A stretch of DNA of 64,000 nucleotides from Larix kaempferi. Its lineage: Eukaryota; Streptophyta; Pinopsida; Pinales; Pinaceae. Under the pieces are notes generated by a model that was not told the origin of the DNA, searched no databases, and worked only from the letters and a program-made list of their open reading frames with translations. The stretch's first letter is position 1. The number at the start of each line of letters is the position of its first letter. The translations under genes were made by a program, and so were the position numbers. Shown piece by piece: positions 11,546 to 24,200 of the stretch. The DNA is taken from positions 558,001 through 622,000 of the forward strand of contig BSBM01000871.1 in the NCBI GenBank assembly GCA_027924585.1, given 5' to 3'.

Positions 11546-12255
11546 GAAGGTTAGGGATAGTGCTAAGGGACTTTTGGCAGGGAATATAATTTTCTTAACT
11601 TGTACGAGCTATCTTGCACTTGCTTCAAGAAAATGACATTTGCCTAATAAGAGCCTGGAGAGGACGTCTTTTGCATGAAAATAAATGTTGGATGCATGCT
11701 GGATTATTCTTGTGACTTTCATATTCTACAGTGGGATCTTTCTTTGCTGTCTTGAATTATTTCTCTGTATTGAATGATCTTACTCTTTCTTATGCAAATG
11801 AATCTTCTCCTACATGAGTAATGGAATGCGTTATATGTGAAGTGGAAGCTATCTTCTAATATCTATTACTTTCTTGCTGTAGATATATCTTTATGATTTA
11901 ATGGCTATTGTTGATCTTTAGATAACTCTTCCAGCACATTACTCATACTTATAATTTTTCTCCTTGCAGGGATAGTTTAGGTTTATTTTGGTTTTAAATA
12001 CAGATTTGTTTCGAGTTCTGCATTTAGATTAAGTTAGCTTAGGCACTTGCATATCATTTTAAACCATAAAATCAAAAGAATGGTGGATTGGGCCATAACC
12101 GGTGTAATTGAAGCAAATCTCCAAACCTAACGGTTGCCGAAACCACTAACCAGACAGATTCCCCACACCAAACGGTGGATAATCTAATTGGGATAGTCTA
12201 CCGGGGAGAATCCCTTTCTGCTTGATGCTGCGATCTTTAGGGCATCAACAGTTTT

Positions 12256-12273
12256 TGGCACTAGAAGGAGGGC
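12256..12273 (+). promoter_or_regulatory. Primer-binding site of element B
   Basis: TGGCACTAGAAGGAGGGC begins five bases after the 5' LTR end and starts with the TGG expected for pairing with a tRNA CCA 3' end. I did not match it to a specific tRNA. Confidence 0.7.
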
Positions 12274-12283
12274 CTGAAAGTGC

Positions 12284-13988
12284 ATGGTTGATAAAGGAAA
12301 ATATCCCACTGTAAAAAATGTTACTGAAAACCTGCTTAAAAGAGAAATTTCAGACAGCCCAAATCTTGAAGTAGCAAACCAAGAAAACCTCGTCTCTGAT
12401 TCCGAACTTCAAGAAGTATTGTATGATGTGCCTTTTGCAAAAATAGAAGATTTAAGGAGACATACACGATCTTATGTTAGATAGTTAGGTGGTTTAAATG
12501 CAGTAAATTTCCTCCCCAAGAAAATTTCTCCTAGAAAAGAGCGACAGTACACCCGTGATTCGATTCTTGTGCAAAATTTTGGAGAGCTGGTGAACTTAAC
12601 CCTGGAAGAAATTGCAGAACCCCTAAACAAGGTTGATCTTGAAAACCCAGAAAATATTTCAGATCAAGAAAGTCTTGGAGAACTTATTACTCCAAAGAAC
12701 ACTCCATTGAATTCACCATACAATTCTCCACCTAATTCTCCACATAGAGACATGGCCATGCCTACTTGGAGAGCGAGGGGAGCGTTGAATTTTGCTGGGC
12801 CATTCCATAATCTTCCAAAAAATCCAGAGAAAGTCTTGCCTAAATTCGACCCAGGGAAAGCCATTTCCGTCGAAGATCATCTCAAGAGTTTTTATTTAGC
12901 TCTGAATCTTTTAAATGTGCAACATGAAGATGTAGTCTGTAGGTTTTTTCCATACACATTTGAGCCAAAAGTATCGTCCTGGTATTTTAGCTTACAACCT
13001 AGCTCGATCTCAAGCTGGGATGAATTTGAAAAATGTTTTTTAAAGAAATATGGAAACCAAAAAACTGTAGCTACACTTATGAAGGAATTATTGTCCATGA
13101 GAATGGAAAAGAAAGAAAAGGTTCAAGACTTCAACCAAAGGTTCACAACACTCTTAAATAATTTTAGTGAAGCAAATAAACCAGCAGAGGAATCTCTGGT
13201 TGAATATTATACAATAGCTCTTGAAGGACCCATAGCAACGTTTGTTAAAAGATCTAAGAAAACCACCTTGATAGAGAATTTCGAAGAAGCTAGAAAGGTG
13301 GAAGAAGAAGCGGATAGCATTGCTAAACATTCCTTAGATGCAGAAACAAAACCAGCAGTCAGTAAAAAAACCTTGCTGCTCACCAGAGGCAAAGAAGAGT
13401 CATCAACAGACATGGAGAATGTAGTTAAGATGATGCAGAAGTTGTCCAATAAAATTGTAGACCTCGAGAAAGATAAAGCCACTAGTACATCTAGGAAACC
13501 CTTCAAGCCATTTTACAAAAAAAGGGGAAGACAGCGATCAACCTCATCCACCCATGAATACTTCCCCTGTTTTAAAACTCAATGAAATAGGGATGGAAAA
13601 CTTCTGCACCTTTCATCAAAAACCGCATTCGGAAAAGAGTTGCCCACAATGGATTAACTCTATGAGTTTAGTCATGAACCAAATGCTGGATTCACAGATT
13701 CCAGATCAAGACGATCCTCTAGAGCAATCGAGCCCTGAATTAGAAGAATCACCTCCGGACACCACTATGGTGCTATGGGATTGGGTACCTTTAACTGAAT
13801 TAGTAGAAGAAGATCCCATAGAAAGCTCTCTCTCTGCTGTGAACATTAATACTCGCAGTAAAAGCCCTATTACGGATCTTGTGCCAGACTCGACTCCTCC
13901 CAAGCCTAAAGTTTTAAAAGAACTACCTAGAAGACATATAGCAATCATTCCACCGCAACCTAAAGCTAGGCAAACAACCAAACATTGA
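12284..13988 (+). pseudogene. gag of element B (broken)
   Basis: ATG at 12284, 10 bases after the primer-binding site. One in-frame TAG at 12482-12484 interrupts it, then the frame continues from 12485 to 13585. The middle part (about 12840-13330) has the retrotransposon gag capsid pattern, LPKFDPGK...WYFSLQPSSISSWDEFEKCF. A frameshift near 13555 moves reading to another phase (13554-13988), where FCTFHQKPHSEKSCPQW forms a Cys/His knuckle of the C-x2-H-x4-H type common in plant gypsy gags. A second frame change is needed near 13985 to enter the pol frame. The product would form the cytoplasmic virus-like particle and bind RNA. Confidence 0.85.
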
Positions 13989-14016
13989 CACCATAGTTCA
14001 ACAACCGAAGGTCACA

Positions 14017-14883
14017 ATGAATAAAACAGACAATCCGGCCAGAATTGGGAACGATTCTGATATAGGATATGACATTATTGAGGATATAAAGAAAGTCAAA
14101 GCAAATGTGTCAATATTCGATATGTGCAGTTTGCCTCAACAACGAGATAAGATGCTGCATGCTCTACAGCCCTAGCCCAGCACTCCATTAACGGATACTC
14201 AAGAAGATCCCGACATTAATGAGGCTAGTATCGGCGGGAAATCTAAATCTCAGAGGTTGCCATTATTGTTGACCTTTGAAATTTTCAATCATAATGTTCA
14301 CAATTGTCTGGTAGATTTTGGAGCATCTTCAAATGTCATGCCACTATCAATTTGTAAAAAAATTAACGGGCAGCCTATTCCATCTCCTACCCAAATTATT
14401 CAGTTAGATAGAACTGCTATCAAGGTTATTGGGGAAATGAAAGATGTCCTCATTAGATTATCAGCCGACTCTAGAGTATGTCAGTTTATTGACATAATGG
14501 TAGTTGATATTCCTGAGGCCTATGGTTTGATCTTAAGTAGGGATTGGTTCACGAAGCTGAATGGTTACTTTGCAACTGATTGGTCTCATCTGCGGTTGCC
14601 TTATCAAAATAGACAGAATCAGATCAAAGTCCTGAGAGAACCACACATGAAACAAAATGTAACTCAACTAGAGGGAAAGAATGAAGCTGTAACCTTCTCA
14701 TCCTCGGTTTTGGGGAATTATTTCTTAGAAATTGATCCGGGTAATTATCAGTCTGAAACTATCAGCCATGAATCAGATGAACAGTCCGATCTCCTTCATT
14801 TCTCTCGGACTGATGATGTTGACTGTAATATAGTTAGTTTAGTCACCGACTTAGACCATAGAGATACTAATTTAGCTAAATAA
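14017..14883 (+). pseudogene. Aspartic protease of element B
   Basis: It follows gag in the main pol frame. A linker (GYDIIEDIKKVKANVSIFD near 14065) precedes the retropepsin, with a TAG stop near 14173 between them. The active site reads VDFGASSNVMP with the catalytic Asp at 14314-14316; the usual Ser/Thr after Asp is Phe, which is probably damage. The later SRDWF segment at about 14530 matches the second hydrophobic-Gly loop region of plant retropepsins, with Gly changed to Ser. A TAA at 14881 separates it from the next domain in the same frame. Confidence 0.85.
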
Positions 14884-15678
14884 AAAGATATGTTTTGGAC
14901 ATTATACTTTGACGGTTCTAAAACTCTGGAAGGATCCAGAGCCGGTTGTGTTATGATGGATCCGGGAAGAAATAAGCATTTTTTGTCTTGTAGGTTAGAA
15001 TTTGATTGTACTAACAACACTACGGAATATGAAACTTTGGTACACGGATGAAAGAAGGCCATCGATTTAAATGTTAAGTACCTAAAGGTTTTTGGTGACT
15101 CAGAAATAGTTGTGAGACAGGTAAGAGATACCATTCATTGTCTCTCACCTCATTTGAAAGGTTATCAGGCTAATGTATGGGATTTAATTATGCATTTTGA
15201 TGCTTTCAATATAAAATCTATTCCTAGATTGCAAAATTCTACAGCTGATTTGTTAGCAACATCCGCTTCCAGATTGGTTCCATCTAATAACAAATGCTCA
15301 ATTGAATTAATTTTCAGGCCTTCCGTCCCTGACAACGTCACAAACTTCAGGGTTTTCGATGATGACGAGCAGATTATCAGTTTTCTAACGAACGAAGACA
15401 TTTTCCAGGGAGCTGTGATAGATGAAGAAGAACATGATTCTGATTTGCTAAAGAAAGATACAAGTAAAGGAAATTTCATCCCCAAAGGGGTAAGGTCACT
15501 CGAAATGCTGTTTAACCTTCAAAGTAAGTTCAAAAGGCCAGCGAATACCAAAACTAACAGTTCATCAATGCAGCATGAGTTAGTTAATGTAGGTACCGAG
15601 GCAGAACCAAAATTTGTCAACCTTGGCAAATGTTGTTCACCGGGAGAAAGAGATAGGTTCATCAAACTGTTCAGATAG
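14884..15678 (+). pseudogene. Archaeal-type RNase H domain of element B
   Basis: Directly after the protease and before RT, in the same frame. The segment MFWTLYFDGSK...TTEYETL...FGDSEIVVRQV...STADLLA carries the four acidic residues of RNase H: Asp 14911, Glu 15025, Asp 15097, Asp 15247. This is the archaeal-like RNase H form known from some plant gypsy elements, where it supplements the ordinary gypsy RNase H. It would remove RNA from RNA:DNA hybrids during replication. Breaks: TGA at 15049 and TAG at 15676. After about 15270 a linker region (FLTNEDIF, GKCCSPGERDRF) leads into RT. Its position before RT differs from the order I know best, where it follows the gypsy RNase H. Confidence 0.8.
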
Positions 15679-16575
15679 TATAAGGATGTTTTTGCATGGA
15701 CCTATGAGGATCTGAAAACATATGACGTTCGCATTATTCAGCATGTTATACCAATGGAAGCGGGTGTCAAACCTTTTCAGCAACAATTAAGAAGGATGCA
15801 TCCTACTTTGGAACCTCTGATTCAAAAGGAATTAAAGAAGCTCCTGGATGCTAAAATAATCTTTAAGGTCCAACATTCTGAGTGGGTTGCTAAATTAGTT
15901 CCCATAAGGAAGAAGTCCGGAGAGATAAGACTATGTGTGGACTTCAGAAATTTAAACAGAGCTTCAGATAAAGACAACTATCCCGTCCCTTCAATGGAAA
16001 AAATTCTTCAAATGGAGTCGGGATCTGAGCTATTTTCTCTTCTCGATGGTTTCTCTGGCTACAATCAAGTATTAGTAGCTGAAGAAGATTGTCTTAAGAC
16101 TAATTTCCGCACTAAGTGGGGAACTTTCACATACAGAAGGATGCCATTCAGCCTTATAAACGCAGGAGCTACATTCCAGCGAGCAATGGACATTGCATTC
16201 CGGTGATTGGGTGGGAAGTGTGTTGTTGTCTATCTCAATGATGTGACAGTTTTTTCAAAGAAAAGAGAAGATCATGTTGTCCATTTGAAGCATATTTTTT
16301 ATCGTTGTCAAAAATATGGTATTTCATTGAATCCCAAGAAGAGTGTGTTCGTTGTTCCCGAAGGTAAGCTTTTGGGCCATATCATTTCCAAAAGAGGAGT
16401 GTCAATAGATCAGGAAAGAGTACAAGCTATCAATAGAATTCTAATGCCTCATAACAAAAAATCTATGCAGTCCTTTATGGGCACTATCAATTTCGTCCAA
16501 AGATTTGTTCCAGATTTCGCGCAAATTGTTAAACCTTTACAACAAATGGTTAAACAAAGCATACAGTTCAAGTGG
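15679..16575 (+). pseudogene. Reverse transcriptase of element B (YLND active site)
   Basis: It starts with the standard linker YKDVFAWTYEDL and has clear RT blocks: IRLCVDFRNLNRAS, LLDGFSGYNQV, GTFTYRRMPFSLINAGATFQR and SLNPKKS. The catalytic YxDD box reads VVVYLNDVTVF, with AAT (Asn) at 16237-16239 in place of the first of the two Asp codons, a G-to-A change that should abolish polymerase activity. A TGA at 16204-16206 also truncates the protein three residues after AFR. Fold and block order are otherwise complete. Confidence 0.9.
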
Positions 16576-17055
16576 ACAGATTTAGAAAAGGATGCGTTTA
16601 GAGACATTAAGGCAGCCATAGCTAAAGCTCGTTCCTTAAGAAGCCCAAATTTTGATAAGGATTTTATCCTGTATACCTTTGCTTCGGATGACTCCCTCGC
16701 GGCTGTACTCACGCAAAAGGTGGAGCTAGGGGATGAATACCCAATCTCGTTTATGAGCACTGGTCTGCAAGGGGATAAGCTAAACTATCCCGTGGTTTAA
16801 AAGCATGCATATGCCGTCTTCAAAGCAGTCAAACAGTTCAGACCATTTATTCTTAAGAACAGAACTAAAGTTATAGTTCCCCACCCAGCTGTTAGATCCC
16901 TCTTCGTTCAAAAGGAACTAGGAGAAAGGAGGAGAAACTGGGTCACAGCTCTTCAAGAATATGATTTAGAATTTAAACCAGCCACTATCATCAAAGGACA
17001 AGGCCTGTGCAAATTGCTTACAGGATATTCAACTGATGAAGAGCAACATTGGAAG
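16576..17055 (+). pseudogene. Gypsy-type RNase H of element B (catalytically degenerate)
   Basis: It continues in frame after RT. The segment FILYTFASDDSLAAVLTQ aligns with the usual YTDAS block but has Phe (TTT 16678-16680) at the catalytic Asp. The later TDH-type block reads VIVPHPAVRS, and no acidic residue is seen at the usual Glu position before KHAYAVFKAVKQF. A TAA at 16798 interrupts it. The loss of all three points suggests a structural tether domain, with the archaeal-type RNase H upstream doing the catalysis. This matches a model proposed for dual-RNase H elements. Confidence 0.75.
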
Positions 17056-18377
17056 AATGAAGCTAAGCTAAACTCAGTTGAAGTATGCCCTATATTCACA
17101 GCTCCTCAGTCATGGTATAGAGATCTGGTGCATTATTTGCAGCAAGGATACCTACCTGAGCACTGGAGCTCTAAGCAAAGAAGGGCGCTCCGTTTTAAAT
17201 CAATAGCTTATCAAATCATTGATGGGATACTTTTCAAAAAAAATTATGATGGAATTTTTCTTAGATGTCTAGAAAAGGAAGATGCAAGTAAAGTTGTTAA
17301 AGAATTACACGATGGTCCCGCGGGTGGACATTATTCAGGGGAGACAACAGCTCACAAGATACTTAGAAATGGATATTATTGGCCCACTCTGTTCTGAGAT
17401 TCCCATGTGTATGCATGAAACTGTGATATATGCCAAAGAAGTGCCGGGAAATTACCTAAGGCAGCAGGACCCTTGCAGCCTGTTATTATCTCTGAACCTT
17501 TTGAACAGTGGGGCATAGATGTTATTGGAGAGATAAATCCGAACTCTTCTTTGCAACATCGATACATCCTGACGGCTACTGACTACTTCACTAGATGGAC
17601 GGAGGCTATCCCATTGTGCAAGATCAATGAAGATACGGTCATCAGTTTCTTGAAGGAAAACATCATAACCAAGTTTGGGGTTCCAATTTCCCTTGTTTTT
17701 GATAATGCTCCCTATTTTTCGTCTTTTTGTCTTTTAAGATAAATGAATTTGTTTATCAATGGGGGATTAAGCTGCATTATTCAGCCAATTATTACCCTCA
17801 AGGAAACGGATTAGTTGAATCTTCAAACAAAAACCTCATTCAAATTCTCAAGAAGATTGTGATAGAAAATCAGTGAAGTTGGCATATAGCTCTCCCAAAC
17901 GCCCTATGGACAGATAGGGTGACTCCAAAGAATGCATTAGGGGTTTCCCCTTTCACTCTTGTCTATGTCAAGGAAGCCGTCCTTCCCCCCAACATCTTGC
18001 TTCCATCCTTACAGTTGTCCCAAGCCTCTCGAGGGTCTGGTAGCCAAGTCTTACAATCCATGATCAATACCCTGCTTCAACTTGAAGAAGCCCAACGGAA
18101 AGCTAAAGACCGATTCCATCAGCACCAAGACATAGTCAAGAGATGGTTCGATAAGAGGAAGTCCGGTAAAAGAAGTTTTGAAGTTGGGGATTTAGTCCTG
18201 AAATGGGATCATAATCATGAAGGCAAAGGGATGCACATGAAATTCCAACATTTATGGATAGGCCCTTACCAAATTTCGGCAAAGATAGGCCCATCCACTT
18301 ATAAGTTGACAGACCTCAAGGGAGAAGAAGTAACCCTTCCTCTCAATGGCCTCGCCCTGAAACAATACTTCGCGTAG
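17056..18377 (+). pseudogene. Integrase of element B
   Basis: The zinc-binding part is GGHYSGETTAHKILRNGYYW with NCDICQ downstream (17320-17450), broken by TGA at 17395 and 17425. The catalytic core has Asp at 17518 (WGIDVIG), Asp at 17701 (VFDNAPYF) and Glu at 17817 (GNGLVESSN), so the DDE triad is intact. A frame change near 17720-17745 is needed between the second Asp and the Glu, and a TGA near 17875 follows. The C-terminal part (VGDLVLKWD...FQHLWIGPYQI...TYKLTDLKG) ends at the TAG before 18378 with no chromodomain, supporting a non-chromovirus assignment. Confidence 0.88.
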
Positions 18378-19440
18378 TCTCACGAAGACTTTCTGTACAT
18401 AAATAAAAATTTTCTTTTATGTTTCTTTAGCCCTTTGTTTTCATTGTTTTCAGCTATGTTGTTTCTTTTCTCGTCATTTGAACCTTTTGTACAAAGTTTG
18501 TTTTCTGAAAGCTCCTGTGGTTAGGTTTCTTATCAAGATAGATCTCTCGAAGAAATCTCACAACTCATGAATCCGAAACTACGCTCGAATGAAAGTTTAT
18601 CTATGTATTGTGCTCTTAATGAACATTCTTCAGAAGGAAGGAAGCCTATTCTGTTAGTCACACTAATCCTGTTTAAATAGCAGAGATCTATGACTATCTT
18701 TATTACTATCCTCGGGCTCCATCCACTCTCACACTTAAAGGCATCTCAAGAAGGTCATTGAAGTTGGACCCACGGAGAGTAGCACATCTCGAGGGCATAG
18801 GGTATTGAAATGACTCCATGCTGCAAATTTAACAGCCAAAATGGCTTATGATCAAGGGTCTGTTTTCCAGAGATTCTCGCCTCAATTGAAGAATGGCAGA
18901 GACAAAAGCAAAGCGTGCAAGTCAAGAAAGTTGTCCAAAAGACTCAACTCAAATTAGGCTCCTCTTTGTCTGTGAGGCTTGATCAAATCAATAAAATCTC
19001 TCACTCACACAAAAGGACATTATGGATTGAGGAGCCAAAATCAAAAATCATGTCTAAAGAAAATATTTCTGGAAGGCTCAAACAACAAAGCTGTCAAAAG
19101 TATAAACATCCAAAAGGATGCAAGCGGCATGGGAATGAGGAACAAGAGCAATAATGTCCATGAGAAAGTGTTGCAAATCCTGTGGAGTCTGATAGCAGTA
19201 GCCATCTCTAAGATGAATCTTCTAAAAATGAACCCCATATGTTGGCCCTTTGAAAGTTTTAAAGATGTCTCTATCAAAGCTCCCCTTTCCCCAATGGCTA
19301 GCAGATAAAGTGACTTCTTCCTTCGCCGATATTCAAGGGATCAGTTGAATATTGCATATAAGATAGATATCTTTTAAGAGGGTTTTGGATCAACGAGAGG
19401 GATTTTTTCAGAGATCTGTGTTCTCCAGCGACTCGCCAAT
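18378..19440 (+). other. 3' non-coding region of element B
   Basis: About 1.06 kb between the integrase stop and the 3' LTR. Short open stretches at 18915-19154 and 18979-19308 overlap, lack homology signs and are not called. No polypurine tract abuts the LTR: the last bases read CTCCAGCGACTCGCCAAT. The nearest purine-rich run is ACGAGAGGGA, about 40 bp upstream. Confidence 0.7.
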
Positions 19441-19616
19441 TGTTGTTGCAGCAACATCCCCCCCAAATTTTGTACATATTGGGGTCCCTCCTTTTACTTT
19501 GTTCTAGAAAGACTACCTAAAGAAGTTAATTCTCCTTTTTACTTAGTTCTGTTTCAACTGAGGAATCTGCTTTAAAAAGATTGAAGTTTTCTTCTAAGTT
19601 AAAAAAATTTTGATCC

Positions 19617-20060
19617 TCTCTCGAAACTACAGAAGGACTCGATGAACTCTCCCGAAACTATGGAAGAAACTTACATTTCTCTCTCGAAATTGCGGAATGA
19701 ATTTGCAATCCTCTCCCAAAACCGCGGAAGGACTCGGTGAACTCTCCCGAAATTGTGGAAGAATTCAATGAACTCTCCTGAAACTGCAGAAGGACTCAGC
19801 GAACTCTCCCGAAACTGCGAAAGGACTCGGAAAACTCTCCCGAAATTGCAGAATAATTCACGATTCTCTGCCAACACCACGGAAAGACTTAAAGTTACTC
19901 ACTGAAATAGCGAAAACACTTAGTGTTTTTTCGGAAGAACTTAAAATTCTCTTCCGAAACTATGGAAGGAACTCGAGTTTCTCTCTCGAAACTGTGGAAG
20001 AACTCAACGAACTCGCCTGAAAATGCGGAGGAACTTGAGATTCTCTCCCGAAACTGCGGA
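19617..20060 (+). repeat. 31-bp minisatellite in 3' LTR of B
   Basis: Counterpart of 6462-6900, same unit and copy order. The minus-strand open stretches at 19671-19880 and 19895-20380 come from it and are not genes. Confidence 0.85.
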
Positions 20061-20414
20061 AGCTTTCGCCAAATGTTGCCATAGTAATTTGTCGATAAAA
20101 CTTGAACAAATTTATTTCGTAAGTTGAAAAAGGACTTTCTGAGTCTTTCCGAAACTGCGAGATGACTCGGTAAAACCGGTTGCGATAAGCTTTCGAGAGA
20201 CTGTATTTCGAAAAGACTCACAAAGTGCTCCCGAAACGCCGAAGCAATTTGCCATCTTGTTCTGCAATTGCGGACGAAAATTGTAAGTCCGCCCCGCAAC
20301 CGACGGTCACGCTTAAATGCCAAGACGGCTTGAAAAGACCGCACCGTACAAGCATTAAAACCCCATTTTAATGACACCACCTACCCGTTTAAATGCCGCA
20401 CATGTCTAACCTTT

Positions 20415-20420
20415 TATAAG
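20415..20420 (+). promoter_or_regulatory. Upstream TATA-like motif in 3' LTR of B
   Basis: Same CTTTTATAAGGGCGG context as at 7258, about 850 bp before the accessory ATG at 21264. Its retention in both LTRs is expected from duplication during replication, so it is not independent evidence of function. Confidence 0.35.
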
Positions 20421-21263
20421 GGCGGTGCGGTTTCATTGATCCCATTATTAGTTTATCGTTCAAAGAACGCCATTGGGAAGACTGCGTTGGCTCGCTCCAA
20501 CTCAGTGCATCCACCACTGCGTCCACCTCACTCAACCACTGTCTTGTCTCCAGGTAGGCTTTTTAACCGTCATCTTTGTCTCATCTCCACGTCGAGTTAC
20601 TTTTTGGGTTTTCTCGTTCATAATGTGGCCGATAGACATTGGTAGCATAGGTCTTTTTTTTTTTTCCAGCCGCCGTGGCCCCTTCGGTTTCTCATTCCTA
20701 CCAACTGAAAGCCGTAGACATGACCATCCGAGTTTTTCACTGGCCGCATTCCGATCGTTTCCTACACTGACTCAAACTTCATACCGGCTACAGGCTGTTT
20801 CCCAAGTATTATTAATAACAGTAGTGGTTGGTTGAGATACTCAACCACTCGCCTTTTTGTCTCAGTTAATGAATGTGGAAAATAGTCCCTTGTTTCATTG
20901 TTTATTCATAAGATTTTTCCACTCTAGGCCAACCCACCATTGACCATTAGAAGTGCTACGATGAAGGGCACCCTCTCTCCAAGGACTAGGAGGGAAGCAG
21001 GTTTTTTCCACGTCATATGCTTACCTTTTCGGAAGCATTCCAAAAGTTCTTGACTAGGCATTGTCTCCCTAGAATAATCAAGTCTCAGGACCATATTTCG
21101 TTTTCTGAAGTGATCTATTTTGCTTCCCCAGCATGCAGCTTTATAATTTTGTCTATATTTCTCATTAGCATGTTAAAATTGTCCTTCTCTATGTTACACT
21201 CTCATAACATGTTGCAAATTTTTATAATGATTCACATTTGGTTGCTAGAAGGGATAAGCCACG

Positions 21264-24200
21264 ATGCCAAAAGGTGGTAGAAAGAAAACTAAAGTGATGG
21301 AACCAAAGCCAGTGCAACTAAGGACTGAAACTATGTTGCAAGACACTAAGTGTACCATCGGCATTCCTCCCGAGGTCCGTTGGGGAGATGTTTACCGGAT
21401 GATCAGGGACCAAGATATCCCAGATGTATTATTGGAAGAAGAGAAAATCTACCTCAACATCAGAACTTTCGGCATAGCGAGGGATTCTACCTGCCCTGAA
21501 TTGTTCCCATGCTCTGAAGTGATCGGGTGGATACTGGAACATGCCAACCCAGAGACAAGAGTGTTGCATGACAGCAAGGGAGAGCCTTTCGATTCATTCC
21601 ATCCAGCATATATTGCTGCAACCTACAAATTCTCACATCCCCAACAAGCTCTAAGTGATGAATGGCTGGGTAAGATGAATAATATTGAGATGGAAAAAAA
21701 ATTATTGGTCACAGGAAAGCACCTGAGGAAGAGAGGTAATGATGAATATGATGTTAAGAGCCTAAGACCTCCTTTTAGGTTAACCGCCCTTATGCTATGC
21801 AGAATTTTCGGCATGTACGATGGCATTGTATATAGGATACAGTGGGCCCCCATCATTCACTTCATAGCATTCAAAGGAACTGTGTTTGACTGGGCTACTA
21901 TCCTTTCGGACAGTTTGGCATCCATAGTGGCCGTTGCAAGAGAAGGTTTGGCCTTAAAAAAGTTAGAATTTTACATGTCTTCCTATCTCATTGACTGCAT
22001 TTTGTCCAAACTCTCTTTCCCCAGACTAGGTTGCACATGGGATAAAGCCACCACCCCAGTCTACACTGCTTATAAAATAATGTGGGATCAAAATTACAAA
22101 GCAAGCTATAAGCTCATCTGTGAAGAATTCATCATGCCTCTATATGAGCAGATGTTCAATGAAGAGCCCAATTGTCCATCAGAAAATGCCATGGAGGTCC
22201 TGGAAAACTATGGCGATTTTTATTTCTCAGAGCAGGGCACCTATATCAGGATGTTTGGAGGTACCAAAGCACCATACATTTTGCCAAAATACGCTACTGA
22301 TTATGTAGTCCTCAAGGAAGCAGTCAGGAAAATTTTCCTTGATGGAATAGGAGGGGTGCTTAACAAGCAACATAAGGTTTCTTTCCCTCCTTTGCCCTTC
22401 TGCATAGGATCCTACAAATTCTCAGGGGTTGCAACAGCTGAGGAATAAGTTCAAGAGTTGAAAGCTTTCCACTTCGTTGAAATGATATTCCATAGAAATG
22501 ATAGGCGGAGCAAGGTTGCCAAGCATTGCAAGGAAGTTTATGCTCATTTTGAATATGCTCATTACTATGATTCCGAGGAAGAAGTATTCAGAGGCATCAA
22601 CAACATGACTGAGTTGCATATTTGTCGTCAAGGCAGTGGAGCAAGCTCTAGCTCTACCCCAGCCCAAAAAGCCAGTCTGCAGAAAGAGAGAGAAGCAGCT
22701 GATGCCCTAGCCCGCGAAGAACAAAGATTGAAAGAGGATGCAAGGATGCAGAAAGAAGCAGAGGATGCAAGGCTACAGAAAGAAGTAGAAGAAGAAAGGC
22801 TGCTGAAAGAAGCAGAAGAAGCAAGGTTGCAAAAAGAAGGTGAAGATCGAAAGCAGAGGGAAGAAAGTGAAAATTAGCAGCAAGCTGAAGAAGAAGAAAG
22901 AAGGCATAAAACTGAAGAGGAATAAAAGGCGGAGTAAGAACTTAAGACCGATAAAGATGCCCAGGCAGGTGGCTCTGGCACCCAAGATATGGAAACAAAC
23001 ATATCACAACCAGGTGTTCCCAGCTCCCAAAATGTGGAAACAGACAAATCTCAAGCAGGTGTTCTCAGCACCCAAAATGTGGAAACAGACACATCTCAAG
23101 TAGTACAAACCCCACCTATAGAAGCAGAAGTACATGTAATAGACCTCCCAATCATCCCTTACACTCCATCAGAAGATCATACTTTGTCCCGATGGGATGA
23201 ATTTGTGTATGACAAGAAGAGGAAGGCGGTAGTCTTGAAATCGGAAGAGAGGATAAAGAGACTCTTCCAAGAAGATATTGTTACCTGACAGGAGACCACG
23301 GTGATGCAAAATACAAATAAGGCTCCCATAGCCATGGCATCCACCGTTGTGTCAGCAGCAAAAGTAACACAGGACAATGTGGTCGATATGGTTAGAGAAT
23401 TTGAGTCAACAAAGAGGAGAGCTCACATGTTGCAACATACTATGGCTAATAAGTAGGATTACAGGGATCTCGTACTGAATAAATATAATCTCCTGTCTGT
23501 TGAGCACAAGGAATTGTCAGATAAGTATCACCATTTAGAAGAAGAAAAGGAGCACCTGGCGGTCCAGATGATGGTTCTAGAAGCATAGAAGAACGATTCT
23601 GAAGCTAGAGTTTCTCCTCTGCAAGCAGATAAGCAAGCAATGGTTGAGCAGTTAGAGCAAGCAGAGAGCAGAGCAATAGATATGTCTCCCTTTCATGAGC
23701 TGTCCTGTAACATTCTGAGACAAATGCACGCCACGCAGGAGCTGATTATTGAGGAGGTGTGCAAGCTCAAAGCCATGATGGTTAGATTGAAAGAAATCAA
23801 TGCAGAGACCAATAGGCTTAAGGGAAAATATACTCGGGTGAAAGCAAACATCCTGAGCCAGGTGGAATGGAGAGAAGGGAAGGTTGATTTCCCCAAGCAT
23901 ATCCCATTCAAGTCTGTACATGATTTTAAAGAAGGTATAGCCCTTATTTAATTCTGCAGGAACTGTGGCCTTAAGCTAATGGCTAAGATCCAAGGAACAA
24001 TGGATAAAAGTAACAGCCTTTATCAAAAAATCCATGAAGTGCATGATAAGTGCAAGATGAGTTTTCCTCAGTCCCTCGAGGAGTTCCCAAGCAAAGAGCA
24101 ACGTTTATCAGACTTGAAGGAAGAGCTAGGCATTCAAATAGAATATGTAAAGAAGATTGATGTCCTAGCCACTGATAATCTCCATCACTATATTGGGCTG

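Larger units (their letters stand above)
6283..12250 (+). repeat. 5' LTR of element B (5968 bp)
   Basis: Bounded by the TSD on the left and a primer-binding site five bases beyond its right end. In order it holds a 31-bp minisatellite (6462-6900), an upstream TATA-like motif (7258), the accessory frame (8105-11333), a strong TATA box (11538) and about 700 bp of R-U5. It is 8 bp longer than the 3' LTR, in part because of a 10-bp tandem duplication at 8324-8343. Confidence 0.95.
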
